Assembly: GCA_964059195.1 (NCBI GenBank)
Contig: CAXKWD010000006.1
Location: 135,096,039-135,160,038 of the forward strand
From: Ectobius pallidus
Taxonomy: Eukaryota > Arthropoda > Insecta > Blattodea > Ectobiidae
Direction of reading: 5' to 3'
Length of the DNA: 64,000 bases
Under the pieces are notes generated by a model, which made no database searches, was not told where the DNA came from, and worked only from the letters and a program-made list of their open reading frames with translations. Below are positions 11,870 through 23,819 of this stretch, piece after piece; the first letter of the stretch is position 1, and every line of letters starts with the position of its first letter. Made by a program: the position numbers and the translations under genes.

Positions 11870-13270
11870 GATTGTGTGTGGGGACGAAAAATGTCTGTCC
11901 GTCTGTCTGTCCGTCCGTGTGTCTGTACGCACCATAACTCAAATACGCTTTTTTGGATTTTCATGAAACTTGGAAAACACATTTATAATGTCAATGGGAA
12001 GACCCCTATTGATATTGAACCAAATCGGTTCACCGGTACCGGAGTAATGCCCAATTTAGTGCCTATTTTAATAGATTGTATCGGATTTCCATGAAACTTG
12101 GTATACCCATTTATGACGTCCATGAGAAGTGCCCTATTGAATTTGAACCTAATCTGTTGACCGGTACCGGAGTAAAACCCAATTTAGTGTCTACTTTAAA
12201 GGCGCAATAACTCAAATACGGTTTATCGGATATTTATGAATCTTCGTATACGCATTTATAATGTCCATGGGAAGACGTTTATTGATATTGGACCAAATCG
12301 GTTGGCCAGTACCGGAATAATGCCCAATTTAGTGTTTTTATGTTAATATAGAAGAAGTCGCGATAACTCAAATATGCTTTATTGAATTTTCCTGAAATTT
12401 TGTATACCCATTTATAATGTACAGTCGGTCAAATAAAAAACGTCGGGACTCGTATGCTGTTGAAATTAAAGTTTTGACGCATTAGTTCACAAGTTTCCTA
12501 TAAAAAACACAAAATACAGGTCATTTTCGGAACACATGAGGCCATGCGGCAGGAGGGAAAATATGAACAAGGAGGGAAAAAATGAACAACGCGGAAAGCG
12601 AAACACACGATATTCAACTTAATGCATTGTCATAATTAATTTTGCTTTGTGTCATCGCCACATACAAATGCTAACGTGAGAGAAAGTGTAGTTAGGGCTG
12701 TAATTGACCTGCATTTTTCGGTCTCTAAAGCAGCGAGAAGGTTCCATATTTATGAAAAGCAGCTCAGAGGTGGGAACTTTACTATAATGCGACCGGAACT
12801 TTTCATAGCAAACGTTGATCTGGCCGGACGCGTATTTCGATGCTAAGATTGGTTGCAGAAGTTGAGCGTAAGTTATTGATTTTGCACTAGAAGTACCGGT
12901 ATTATAAAATAAAATCTTAAAAAAACGCTTCTTCAATAAACATATTCCTCGCTAATCTATTAATTATTAATATTATAAAAATTTGCAACCAAGAATATGG
13001 CGGATTTGAGGCACATAGCCACAGCCTTCTATACATGTTTGTTTTGGAACAAAACTGACTAAATAATGAAGAAAATACATCGCTAGACAAGAGGTGTGTG
13101 TGAACCTAACCTTAAGTCTTCCTGTAGGCTACATGCGCATATGCTCTTTCGTGATACTTAATCAAATACCGCCCGACGTTTTTTATTTGACCGACTGTAC
13201 GTGGAAAGACGTCTACTGATGACCTGTTTCGGAGTAATGCTCAATTTAGTGCCTATTTTATGGTAATATA
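11870..13270 (+). repeat. minisatellite of about 130-150 bp units, interrupted
   Basis: Four imperfect units start near 11929, 12071, 12201 and 12353. Each holds a CTCAAATACG-type start, TTCATGAAACTTGG, CATTTATAATGTCCATGG, AAATCGGTTGACCGG and GCCCAATTTAGTG. A CTGTCCGTCTG-type tract (11890-11925) precedes the array. The fourth unit is split by the nested element 12422-13197 and resumes after it. A single related unit occurs at 37330-37540. Confidence 0.8.
12422..13197. mobile_element. pogo/Tc1-like non-autonomous element, 776 bp
   Basis: Termini CAGTCGGTCAAATAAAAAAC at the left and its reverse complement at the right, continuing into CGTCGGG, give near-perfect inverted ends of about 27 bp, flanked by TA on both sides. 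Inside, 12649-12760 on the plus strand translates to NVRESVVRAVIDLHFSVSK followed by AARRF, which resembles the Psq-type helix-turn-helix of pogo/Tigger transposases; the frame then stops and the catalytic part is absent. CAG termini and a TA target fit pogo elements. It is inserted cleanly in a minisatellite unit, so it is younger than the array. Confidence 0.8.
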
Positions 13271-13800
13271 CGTATTCGAAAGAATTAAAAAAAATTAAAA
13301 TAAGTTATCTTGACAACATAGCCTATTGTTTTACTGTGATCTTATAAGGCCTTGGAAATTAAAATACAGGTAGCTTTGACAAAAACACTATTGATTTACA
13401 TGCGCTTATCCAACTAGACCGTTAAAAGGACCCAGGTGGCCGAGATGGTAGACCTTTCTTCTTCGGTAAGCCCTGCTTAATGAATAAATCTGGATCTTAA
13501 CTTGGAAATCAATTAAAAAAAAAAATATTCTGCATATCATAATTGCAGTCATAACTGATTAAACAAAAACATACTGGCACTTTGTTACATCAGTTTACCT
13601 GATTTTATTTCTATTTGTTACGGAAAAACAATATAGCCTAACTGAGAATAAAATTATGTAATTCATACAATTAATGTAAAAACTATGTAAGTGTTAAATA
13701 TAATGTTGTAATCATTTTTCTGTTAAATAGATCATTTAAATAAAACATCTAGAAGTTGAGTAAATAATCTGGGATGAAACTGCAGGCACATGCTTGTATT
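13271..13800 (+). repeat. composite repeat family, 3' part
   Basis: Collinear with 37540-37870: GATTAAACAAAAACATACTGG and TTTGTTACATCAGTTTACC occur in both. The end, GAATAAAATTATGTAATTC to GTTGAGTAAATAATC and a GCACATGCTTGTA-like terminus, recurs at 15820-15990 and in short form at 15260-15305. Confidence 0.6.
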
Positions 13801-14870
13801 GGTATAAGAAACAGTATTGGTTGTCATTTATTTCCAAGACCATCCCTTAGCATATAGGCTACAAGATATAATGTTAAATCGATGCCTTCCATACTATTTC
13901 TTCATACCCACGAACTGATCTCTACATACCTATACTAAGGGATGTACAGTTGTTGAGGTCAGGTGGGCAGTAGGAGCAGATCATTGCAATGCCTAAAATA
14001 CCAGGACATTATACACGCGGAAACTCAAGTGAAGGCAGCGGAAACGTCATGTTTGCGGAGTAACTAAATATTTGCAGCCGCACAAAGGAATTTGCATAAC
14101 ATTGGGTCACCAGCGCGCGGTTCTAGGGGGTAATATACTCAGATGATTATGCGTGGCAAAGCAACAGCTTACAAGTCCATTTTCAACTCAAAGGAAACGC
14201 TTCCATCAATTCCGTCCACCCACCTCAGCTTCCGTCTCAAATAGGTTGATAATAGAATTCTGATTTGAATCAGCAGCTTGCCATTGAATAGGTATTCTTT
14301 TCTATAACACTGAAACCGAAAAATTAAAACTAATGCAGATTTCTCTAGTTAAGAGGATATAATTATTCAAATATTCACTTCTTGATGGTTTCCGACTAGT
14401 TTTTTCTGCCAAAAAATTAAATGTTTCCTATAATTTTATCATTTAGAATAACTGTATTCTTGTAAAATGTTTAACGTTTTTCCAAGAATTGTGCAAATAA
14501 TATTATTACTTCATAATATATAAAAGAATATAATTATTATAATGTAAGATTTGAGTGAAATAAATAAAATGGATACTTGATAGCAACATTTCAACACTTT
14601 GCAATTATGCCTAGGCCTTTCAACAGTCTTCTGTCATCTTCAGGGCCTCGTCTTATACAGGCGTAGATGTATTGATAATCAAGAATTATAACGGCATTGT
14701 CTTGTTTTGTTGCTCAATGTGATAGAGCATTTAGAAGGTATTATTAAAACACTAGTACTGACATATCTTCCAGTTTCCTTCTTCTGATTCCATCATTGTG
14801 TATCTGGTTATTAGCGGGTTAGGATTTTTAAATGCACACCTTTTTTTCCTAGGACAATTTAGAACTCCTG
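13801..14870. other. no gene; one repeat-like phrase
   Basis: AT-rich. On the minus strand at about 14590-14650 the phrase CCTGAAGATGACAGAAGAC appears, a wording I associate with 3' ends of some insect retroelements, but there is too little for a call. Confidence 0.4.
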
Positions 14871-14879
14871 TGGAAGAAA

Positions 14880-15190
14880 CCATAATTATCTGTAGTTGAG
14901 AATGAAAATAGTTTTCTAGCACCTTTTCCCCCTTTTAGGGGTTTTTATCACCTATTTCTCCATCATGCCCACAATCTCCCTTTCCCTCTTTTTTGTACTT
15001 TACGGCAGATTTTTAATATTAATGTTCTAAAGTGCATTTCATCGTTTCTAACCTATGGCTTTTGAGTTTAGTTGCTTTTATTTAATTTTATAATTAGGCC
15101 CTAATCTTGGTTTCGTTCGAATATCTAAGATCATTAAGTAACTTTCAATGAACTTTTCATCAGCTTGCAAGTGGACATGAGAATAATGAA
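14880..15190 (+). repeat. dispersed repeat family C, copy 1
   Basis: Shares with 41420-41720 and with the reverse strand of 51285-51535 the order: TAGTTGAGAATG-like start, a CCTTTT-rich block, a CACCATGCC/CCATCATGCCCA-like phrase, ACTGCA/ACGGCA, and AATATCTAAGAT at the far end. Three copies in both orientations show it is a mobile repeat. No coding potential is evident. Confidence 0.6.
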
Positions 15191-15229
15191 CATATCTACT
15201 TTTAGCAAAAGCAGTAAGTGTTAATAAAT

Positions 15230-15990
15230 ATGTTATAATGATTTTTAAGTTTTATTTATTTTTTGAGTAAATAATCGCGTGCGAAGCCGCGAGCATATGC
15301 TTGTCTTAATATAATATTTGAGCTTGTGTTTCCGTATAGACCCGACGACATATATTAACAAGATCGTATTCAATTTTATTCTGAAATTATTTGAAGGTGG
15401 TTTTGCTCAGTTGCCATAGCAACCGCGAAGAAAAAAGCATCGCTGAAATCGATATTTTTCAATATAACACATCAATTTGTCGATCGCTTCGATCTTGTTA
15501 ACCCGCTCTACTTGATTCGTTTGTTTATAACATTACGAAACGGAGAGAGGTGATTTTTTTTTGCATAGTTGAACAGAAGGGGATAACGAATTTACGCTTA
15601 AATGAGAAAACATTGAAAGACTTGGACGAAACTCAGTATGCAGGTTTTTTTGGGGGGTAGGAAACTCGAATCTGAGGTCTTTTTTCCCCGGGCATCGCAC
15701 TTGAATCGTGAAATGTTGATAGAAACCAGGATTTTAGTTTTAAGTGGACCTATTAATAAATGGCGTCATAAGATTAGTTTTATTCGTGTAATTTTTTATA
15801 TTTATTACGTAAAAAGTATAATTTAGAATAAAATTATGTAATTCGTGCAATTTATGTTGAAACTATGTAAGTCTTACTAAATATAAGGTTTTGATTATTA
15901 TTCTGTTAAATAAATTATTTAAAAAATACATCTAACAGTTGAGTAAATAGTCGAGGGAGAAGCCGGGGAGGGGCACCTGCTAGGTATAAA
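15230..15990 (+). repeat. composite repeat family, second copy
   Basis: 15260-15305 is an isolated 3' terminus (GAGTAAATAATCGCGTGCG...). 15365-15740 carries the 5' blocks of the family including GTTGCCATAGCAAC at 15410-15423, and 15820-15990 carries the 3' block. The minisatellite part is missing, so it is an internally deleted member. Confidence 0.6.
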
Positions 15991-16578
15991 CATCTTAATT
16001 ATCATGACTCAGATTTAAATAAATTTATATTGACTTTGTTTTTAAAATTTTCATGGAAGTTCCATAAATGTCTTTAAAAGGAATAAACGTTAGTACATTA
16101 TACTAAAGATACTGAAATAATACGAGTGCTGGTGGCATCTCGTGAGGTGATACGAAATGCGAATTTCCCTACTTCGCAGATCTACCCTACTCTAATGCCA
16201 GACGTTGCCTCGGGGATTGTCGCGTTTTAGAAATTACTGCACACCGAACGTAATTTGCAAGGCGTTTGAAGATTAAGATTTGTGGCAACTCGTGTTTAGC
16301 ACGGATTAGTTGAACAGATGTCAGAATAGGAAATACAATGCTAAGGAAATGGTTACTTCGGCTATATTTCGCAGTGTGTGCCGGTGTGTTAGTGCGTTAG
16401 TGCTTTTGTAACTCAGCCATTTCCAAAATACTAGATTTTACTGCCGAGATATTACAATTTACACAATAATGTAAGTTACTCATACAAATAATTAATGATT
16501 TAATCTTAATGTGATATGGTAAAAATGAAATCTATGTAGTCTTGTATTATAACATTGCATTATGTTGTAGTATTTTAT

Positions 16579-16860
16579 ACCGCCTGCGTGGTCTAGTGGT
16601 TTAGCGTTGCTGAATACTGATTTGTAGGTCTTCGTTCGATTACCGATACCTCCTTAATTTTTTATAAGGTAAGGTAAGGTGATACCAACTGAGGAGATAT
16701 TTGCAAACGAAGTAGTAGCTCCGGTCCAATACGTCGGGAATCGACATGGTAATTAAATGCCTCCAGTCCTGCATTGTCCCTTTGGTAGATGAAGAAGGCG
16801 GTAGAGTTGTAGGCTTAATCCATCAAGGGATGTGGCGAATGGAGTTATTAGACATTCTGA
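16579..16860 (+). repeat. tRNA-like head plus dispersed repeat D
   Basis: 16579-16650 has a good A box (TGGTCTAGTGG) and a worn B box (GTTCGATTACC). A GGTAAGGTAAGGTGATACC stretch follows at about 16665. The block at 16770-16860 (GGCGGTAGAGTTGTAGGC then AAGGGATGTGGCG) matches 57480-57560 and, more weakly, 44275-44340. This could be one degenerate SINE or two adjacent repeats. Confidence 0.5.
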
Positions 16861-17149
16861 TTTAAGGTCGATACGATGAATGGATTGGAATCAGTTCGGC
16901 AAGAAATGCAGTATTATTATTGGACAAGCACATCAACCGCGTAATTACTTGCTGTAACGACTCGACGTTCTCCGATGGTTTAGTATTGGCTTATTCAGTA
17001 TTCGTATAACATACACAGGGTGTGTGTGATGGATAGGTGGGTACAATTCTACTAATGTGACTGCAATATTGGCTGAAGGGAGGTTTGAATTACCAATAAT
17101 TACGTACAATTATAGCTTGTGTTGTCATCAGAATCGAGGCTGACAAAGC

Positions 17150-17285
17150 GACCACGTTTACTCGAGGGAGTATGATTTATCTGCCTAATGCGACGACACG
17201 TCCGTCACCAGAGAGGAGGGGCCCTCGCACGCACAGGTGGCGCCAGTAGCGCCCCTGCTGACATGGCGTCGTTCTCTTGCCTTAC
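17150..17285. other. CpG-rich islet
   Basis: A sharp rise in GC and CpG (GGTGGCGCCAGTAGCGCCCC and neighbours) in AT-rich surroundings, just downstream of a CAGGGTG terminus at 17016. It could be a promoter islet or a TE end. No coding signal is recognised. Confidence 0.4.
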
Positions 17286-17586
17286 TCAGAAATATGCCAC
17301 AACAAGGGGTGGTAATTTACAGCATTAAGGACTGACCCAATTTCTGAATTTTATTACCAAGTATCCTAATCGAATGTTTTCATATATAATCGATTTTGAG
17401 ATCTCTTTAGAAGCAGCATTCTTGGGCATTACTTTAAATTCTTCGCTTGCAAAAATAAAAGTTTCATTAGCTAAAAATAAGTCGAATTTCAGTGAAATAT
17501 TTGGAATATGACTAGGTATGTTCTTTGGGAAATCCTTTTGACACAATGAGTTTGGGGTTGTCTCAGCGTCTTATATATACCAGGAG

Positions 17587-17846
17587 TAATTGAAGAGTGT
17601 AACCCAAATAGCTGCTAAGTGCCATTTTTGTAAAAAAAATAGTTTTTCCATCAAAACCCATCTATATGTCATTGTCAATTGACCCAAGACACGGCTATGT
17701 GCCACAGTATTTAGTTTAGTTCAAACATTGATCACAAAATGGAAGCTCTGCTAAGTCCCTCATGCATTTAGGAATACATTTTTTTACTGTAACTCCTAAA
17801 CAACTTTTTGGCACTTAGCAGGTATTTAGGTTACACTCTTCAATTA
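17587..17846. mobile_element. 260-bp MITE with TA target
   Basis: ATTGAAGAGTGTAACCCAAA at the left is matched in reverse at the right (TTAGGTTACACTCTTCAAT); the inverted ends extend about 35 bp through GCTAAGTGCCA, with several mismatches. TA flanks both ends. No coding sequence inside, so it would need a Tc1/mariner-type transposase supplied elsewhere. Confidence 0.75.
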
Positions 17847-17850
17847 TATG

Positions 17851-18225
17851 GTAAAGGTGACCGGTGCGTAAAGCTGATAGCATTATATTATTACTGTGAC
17901 GACTGCCTAAAAGTCTTGGAGTATTATCCTTCTGAAATTTTATTTCGGGGTTTTTTCTCACTCGTTAGGTGAGTAGGCCTACCGGATCGGAGGACGACCC
18001 CTGACAGACAGATGACAAACACAGAATTACACAGTTCTCTTAGTGCTGAATCAAACAGTCAAATCAAAACACATTTCCCCAAGATTAAAGTACACACGAT
18101 CGAAAAATAGAGCAATAACACACAAGCGCCTAAAAGTTGTTGGGACCGGAGTAGGGCCTATAGTCGAGGGCTCCGGGAAAATGGCGGGAAAAAAATAAAG
18201 GCGTCCATGGCCTGTAATGGGACTA
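17851..18225 (+). repeat. remnant of the 38.7-kb SINE family
   Basis: GGTGACCGGTGCGTAAAGCTG (17855 on) matches the body of the intact SINE at 38741-39042 (GGCGGCCGGTGCGTAAGGCTG). CGTCCATGGCCTGTAATGGG near 18205 matches its 3' part. The middle is replaced by unrelated sequence and the tRNA head is missing. Confidence 0.55.
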
Positions 18226-18229
18226 TACA

Positions 18230-19060
18230 ATTACTTCCTTGATGAGAAAAGTGGTCATGACAGGAACTTGCTAAGCTGAAAAGTCGGGTCTTATTATTGG
18301 CCATGTTTCTGCTATGTTCAACTTTTTTCATACATGATTGGTTTCAAACAGCACAAACGAACTAAAATTGGTTGCCTTTTAAAATTTACGATTGAAAATA
18401 ACATAAAACGTCGTCCGATTTTCGACCATTATAAGAACTTAACAGGCTTATAGGAATAACAAAAGTTTATAGAGCTCGTTTTGTTAACTTCGTGCTTCCG
18501 TGTTAAACTCTATATACTAGCATTAAATCATAAATACCTATTGTACATAAAACATAAACAAGAAAAATTAAAACACATTTAAATCACTCTTTTAAGTTAA
18601 AAACTAACCAAGAACGGAAATTGAGCGAGGCTGACGTTATAAAATACGGGTTGAAAATTTGTTTCGGCATCGTTTTGAAACACCCTGTATGTTATTATTC
18701 CTTCTTAATTGGTAATTTTATGGGATGTCTAGAACAGTCGACTCCAAAGCATTTTAACGGTACGTTGGGTGTGATAGGAAGTACGATGGGCACTATTTTA
18801 TATCGTCACTAATCTACTGAATTAGAATAGCGCTGTCCGCTTTAGCCATGAGTGTCTGAAGCAGATACGGCTTATGCTATATACGAGGACCTCAGAGATC
18901 AGTGTTATAGATCGTTATCTTCACTCACCAAGTCTTTCATAGGATCTCATTATAGCTTGATATTCATGTCCTTCAGCATCTGGTTCTCACCCACAATTCT
19001 AGTTATGGCCACTTCAGACAGAGAGGAATTTAAGAGATGAAGACGAGTATATAATAATAT
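18230..19060. other. no gene; one isolated terminus
   Basis: AT-rich. A TTTTGAAACACCCTGTA end at about 18674-18689 looks like the right terminus of the element type at 33703-34090, with no partner found. Confidence 0.4.
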
Positions 19061-19061
19061 T

Positions 19062-19135
19062 TATTTATTTATTTAACCTGGCGGAGTTAAGGCCATAAGG
19101 CCTTCTCTACCACTCAGCCAGGGCAAAAACATGAA
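19062..19135 (-). mobile_element. LINE 3' end, minus strand
   Basis: Reading the minus strand: a GGTAGAGAAGGCCTTATGG hairpin-like phrase, then GCCAGGTTAAATAAATAAAT. The same architecture, with a TTAAATAAAT-type simple tail, ends the plus-strand LINE at 34440-34842. No reverse-transcriptase frame was recognised beside this copy, so it is a short 5'-truncated insertion or a 3'UTR piece. Confidence 0.6.
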
Positions 19136-19384
19136 ATACATAATGTTAACAATAATAATGATTAAAAATAAATTAAAAAAGAACTGATATACATGAATAC
19201 AAGAAACGAACATTGAATACAAAGAAAAAATTAGAACATATATACTTGAATAATTAAGATACATTAAGATACATTAAATGATAAAAAGAAATTAATTGTT
19301 ACAAATATGATTGAGTTATATAAAAGCATTAAGTGATAGAAACTGAAATTAACATAGGACATGAAAAAGATTATTAAGTACTAC

Positions 19385-19385
<1 letters not shown>

Positions 19386-19426
<41 letters not shown>
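19386..19426. repeat. (AAT)n microsatellite
   Basis: About thirteen tandem AAT units. Confidence 0.9.
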
Positions 19427-19429
19427 TAC

Positions 19430-21560
19430 TTTCTCTGTAGAATAATGAACTTAAAACTATCCCGTTGTCAGAGAATTTCTGATAAATCAAGAATGCTTTG
19501 ATAGTAATAGTAAGATAAAATACATACTGTGAATTTTGCAAGGGTTTAGATATTCCATTTTTGTACTATTCATAAGGAAAGAGTAAAATCTTCTTGTAGT
19601 CTGTTGAGAGAGAAAGAAATTAATTGACCGAGACAAACACATACTGTAGCACAATTTTAATAAATGAATAATTTATTTAATGAACTTATAATTCAATAAT
19701 AAATTGTCCCGGTACCAGAGACTTTATGATCCAATCAAGAACATTTTTATCCTAATAATAAGAACACATACAGCGCTTAAATTTTACAAGTGTTTAGGTA
19801 TTTCATTTTTTCATATTCTTCATAATATTCGTTTATAAGGAGAGTAAAATAGATAAATAGGGCTAAGCGAAATGAGATTGCAACGTGCAATAGCGGGTTA
19901 TAAACTTAGCAAGTAAGAAAAGCAGAAACGAAAGGCGAACTGTACAATTTAATCTGAACGATAAAACAAAGAACAGAGCGGCATAGTTTGAAAGCCTTGT
20001 GCAAAGAAATTATTAAAGATATATTGCAAAAGTACAAATTTTCCACCTGTAAATATGTAAATAATATTTTGTTGTGTGAAACATTATCAGTATGCGTGCT
20101 TTTTTTTTTTTCTTCTTTCAAATTCTCTAACATTGTCTTGATGGACATGGTACACTCCAATAATCAGATGACGATATTCTAGATGGATAATAAACTTTGT
20201 ACAAACAGCTACTCATTGGGTAAACAAAGGTTTTTAATAAATTCAAAATTAACTCACACACACACATATATATATAGCACTCTTACACGTTGTAATATAG
20301 CGTGTAATATAGCGCTATTACACGTTGTAATAATTTTGTATTAATTTGTATTTTCTAATTTGTAATTTGTAATTTTCATGGTAAATAATAAATAAATAAT
20401 AAAAATAAAAAAATAAAAAAAATATTTCTTTCATTTTAAGTGTAAATTTAAGAGGAGGAGGAAGTGTTGGATGAAAAGGAGAAGATATAGAAGAAGACTA
20501 AAAACTGATAACTGCAAAAATTCTATTAATAAAAAAGCACATTATTTGTGTTGAATATAGAAGCTAATGTAGTGTACGTTATACAAAAACCCTTATTTCA
20601 AATGGTATTATTTTAACAACTTTGAAAATTGAGTATATTTTCAAATGATAATATAGATAACAAATTTTTTTATAGTGGTTCATTATATACACTTTAAAGA
20701 ATTCATTAATATACTCAGTGTTCAATGTGTGTTATTTTGACGTATAAAACACTGCTGCATTAAAGGAATTCTGAACACTTCGTGGAGTGCCAAGTTTATG
20801 TTATGGTTACACTTTTCCCCGTAAGTGTCAATGTACTTTTATCACAGGCATTATAATATAGTGTCTTTACTTCCTTTAGGAACCCTAGTAATGATTTTGA
20901 TCCTAGACTCTGATTCATTGCTTTGCTCTCTTTCCGAATGAAAGTTTACGTCTATTACGTACGCACAGAGTACATAGTCCACATTAGGTATCAACCCGTG
21001 TGTTATAGCCCTAATTTTAACCACTTGACCTTTCCTATCACCGGATTTATTACATGACGACTGAAAGTATGATTCTTTTACTTTCAAGTGACACTAACGA
21101 TATTTGTCTTTTTTGCTATCGTTTCCTTTATAAGCTAATTTAAAAAGTAATGTTCTTGTAACTTAGCGAGTTAGTTTTAAACCGTTCTTGTGAGACCTAT
21201 AATTCAGTGCTTCTGCTTTCGAAACCTCAGTGTGTCTAAACGTTATTTGTTAACCTTTCTATTTTCTTATTTTGCTTTATCTGTAAGAGATGCTCTGTCG
21301 TAGTAAATTTTCTTGGTTTGTTTTTACCAGGACAGAATCAGGGCAGTAGAACCAGCGTGAGGAGTTCTCGTTTATCAGATCGAGCTAGATTGCACGGTCT
21401 TTGCGTATAACTATTGTTTCTTTCTTGTAAAGCTATAGATTACTTGTATTTGCAAGCATGCTGTATTGTTATCGGTTATTATATCTTTTAATTAACATTA
21501 CTGTTAAATAGTTGTCATAGATAACTGGATTTAGGGTGAAAACAGTACCTCTATATCATT
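19430..21560. other. AT-rich, no gene
   Basis: Open frames here are short and unlike known families. A CA/TA microsatellite (20255-20277) leads into a compact palindromic cluster at 20283-20334 in which TTACACGTTGTAAT occurs twice around the self-complementary centre TAGCGCTA. A-rich low-complexity sequence follows at 20375-20425. Confidence 0.5.
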
Positions 21561-21562
21561 TG

Positions 21563-22185
21563 TAGACCTGGGATTTTAAGGCAAATGCCTATTTTGTTCC
21601 TTACGAAATAACATGACAATTTTTAAATATCTGGACGTTTCATGATAAATCACTTACATTTATAGAGTTCTATAGTGCCCTAAAATGCCCATGTGGATCT
21701 TTAGAGCCTATTTTACTATTTTAGTGCCCAAAATGCCTATTTTGTACATTTAAAATAAAATTCAATTCTGTAATTTTTACAATCTTATAATGGACATCCC
21801 TCAATGTAAAGCAGAACAGCAGAGGTGGGTTTTTCTCAGAAACTTGATTATTCCAAACAACTGTCGCTAAAGGAATTCTGACTGACGGGGGAGGGGGGAG
21901 ATTATGGAGGACACAATAGTCAAGTCAACAGTGAAAGAACATCTGTTTAAGTGAATACAGTTTGTGATGCCTAATTTTGCAGTTAATTCTGTTAAGAACA
22001 GGTATACCACGTTTCTTGCAATAAAAAAAAAAGACCATGTTACAGTTTAAGTGTATATTGTAATTTTTGAAAGTCTATTTCTTTACACATTTTTAAAGAA
22101 TATTTTACGTGCCTATTTATTTGTTTTAAAAGCCTATTTTAGGTGCTTAAAACGAATTCTTTTAGATCCTAAAATCCCAGATCTA
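21563..22185. mobile_element. hAT-like non-autonomous element, 623 bp
   Basis: Ends TAGACCTGGGATTTTAAGG and, reversed, TAGATCTGGGATTTTAGGA. The eight bases outside each end are ATCATTTG and GTCATTTG, a target duplication with one mismatch. Eight-base duplications are typical of hAT and P elements. The interior repeats the phrase GCCTATTTTA several times (near 21585, 21715, 21735, 22105 and 22128) and has no transposase. Confidence 0.7.
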
Positions 22186-22784
22186 GTCATTTGGTATTCA
22201 AGTGTTTTGAGAACTCTTGTCTAAATTCTCAAATGGCCGAGATATTTTTTACCTTACTTCTAGAGGAGATGTAAAAATAATTATTACTTCTGTGATATAT
22301 TCTAACTCGATTATTATAAAGTAATAACGACTTTTTCTAACTTATATAAAAAAATACTTTATAATAACATGTGCCGTATTTAATTCATCGTGTTTTTTGT
22401 TAACTTACACACCTCTTTTATGTTCATATAATATATGCCAAAATATCCATGTCAGTCATATTTGAAGTATTGTATTTTCCATCCACTTTACACGTTTTTG
22501 CCTTTTTAAAATTTTTCGACATTTTCCTCTTCATATTGCATTAGCCATTTTAATGTGCTTCTCCAATACTTAACATTCGTAATCAGTATGGCTCCCTATT
22601 CTTATGTAAACTTACTAAATATATTATCTATACCCATACTAAAATTTTGACTAGTGATTTCTTCAAACAATATTGTTATAAAAGACGAGCAATTTTCAAA
22701 ATTACGTCTGATGTAATTTCTATTCGCAGGATTGTTCTGGATCCGTAACGTAGTAAGATTTTTGTATTTTTTAATGTATATATT

Positions 22785-23155
22785 CAGGGTGTTCAAAAAT
22801 TAATGCCCAATCTCTTAGGGATGATATAGAAGACTAAAACAAACGTATGTTTCGTTTGAAAACCATGAGTCGGAAACCGATATTGAGTACTGAACATGTG
22901 TAGATAATACGAGATGAGAGAAAGTTGTCGGTCGTAACTGAGAGTAAAGCAATGCGACATCGTTTTTCATTACTATATTGTGAAAATTAACGTTCAATTA
23001 TAATAAACGATCAAGTGACCACAGTGAATCTCATGCTGAGGCGATAGCAAGGTATTAGAGGGCGACTCATTACGAGTTCTCTAACAAAACACACGTTTGT
23101 TTTGGTCCCCTCTATCTTCCCTAGGAGTATGGGCATTAAATGTTTGAACACTCTG
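22785..23155. mobile_element. 371-bp TIR element
   Basis: Left CAGGGTGTTCAAAAATTAAT and right, reversed, CAGAGTGTTCAAACATTTAA; the inverted match runs about 70 bp and includes AATGCCCA and AAAACAAACGT on both sides. AT-rich TATATA-type flanks. No transposase recognised. Confidence 0.75.
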
Positions 23156-23819
23156 TATATATTGCATTTAGGTACTTTTTAAATTTTTTACCTCAACTTC
23201 CTCAAATTATTTCTAATAGTCTGCAGCTATTTCAGTACCGGTACTCTACACTAAGATCGATTACTTTGACTTTATCGAACCCAGCTATCTGGGTTCCATT
23301 CCCGGCAGAGTTAATTTATTCTGCATCCATATATACGGGGTGGAGTGTCAGTTCCGTCTGCTGTCTCATATCAGAATGGGAATATTTATGTTCTCCATGT
23401 ATGATCCCATTTGCTGTAAAATCCGTCTTCGAAAGCGATCGAAAATAAAGTGAGAGACTGGAAGAAGTAATAACAAATGCACTCGAACACTAAGAAAGCT
23501 CAATGGAAATCTACTTTTCTTTAGTGCTCGTGTTTGTATTATGGAAGACGAATCTAGGTCACAAACTTCATCAATGACACAGTTACGAGAATCACATATA
23601 CTTTGCTTTATATTCCAGCGTATTATATCAGCAATTCCATTCCTCTTTGTCAGAGGACTTCATATTTCACAATCAAAATAGATTGTGGGTTTAATAATGC
23701 TATGCGAAGATATTACACGAAGATACTGTTTAAAAACAATTATTTATTAATAAAAGTCCAGGAAAGTTTGAAAACATGCAGTTTTTAAAGTAGGAATTTC
23801 ATTATGTTTGGCTGAACTT

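Noticed and set aside
13205..13235. Hammerhead ribozyme core (CTGATGA)
   Set aside because: CTGATGA is present but no paired stems or GAAA at the right place.
13432..13480. tRNA-like A box (TGGCCGAGATGG)
   Set aside because: No B box or acceptor pairing downstream.
14590..14660. Penelope-like or other retroelement 3' end on the minus strand
   Set aside because: One short familiar phrase without coding or terminal support.
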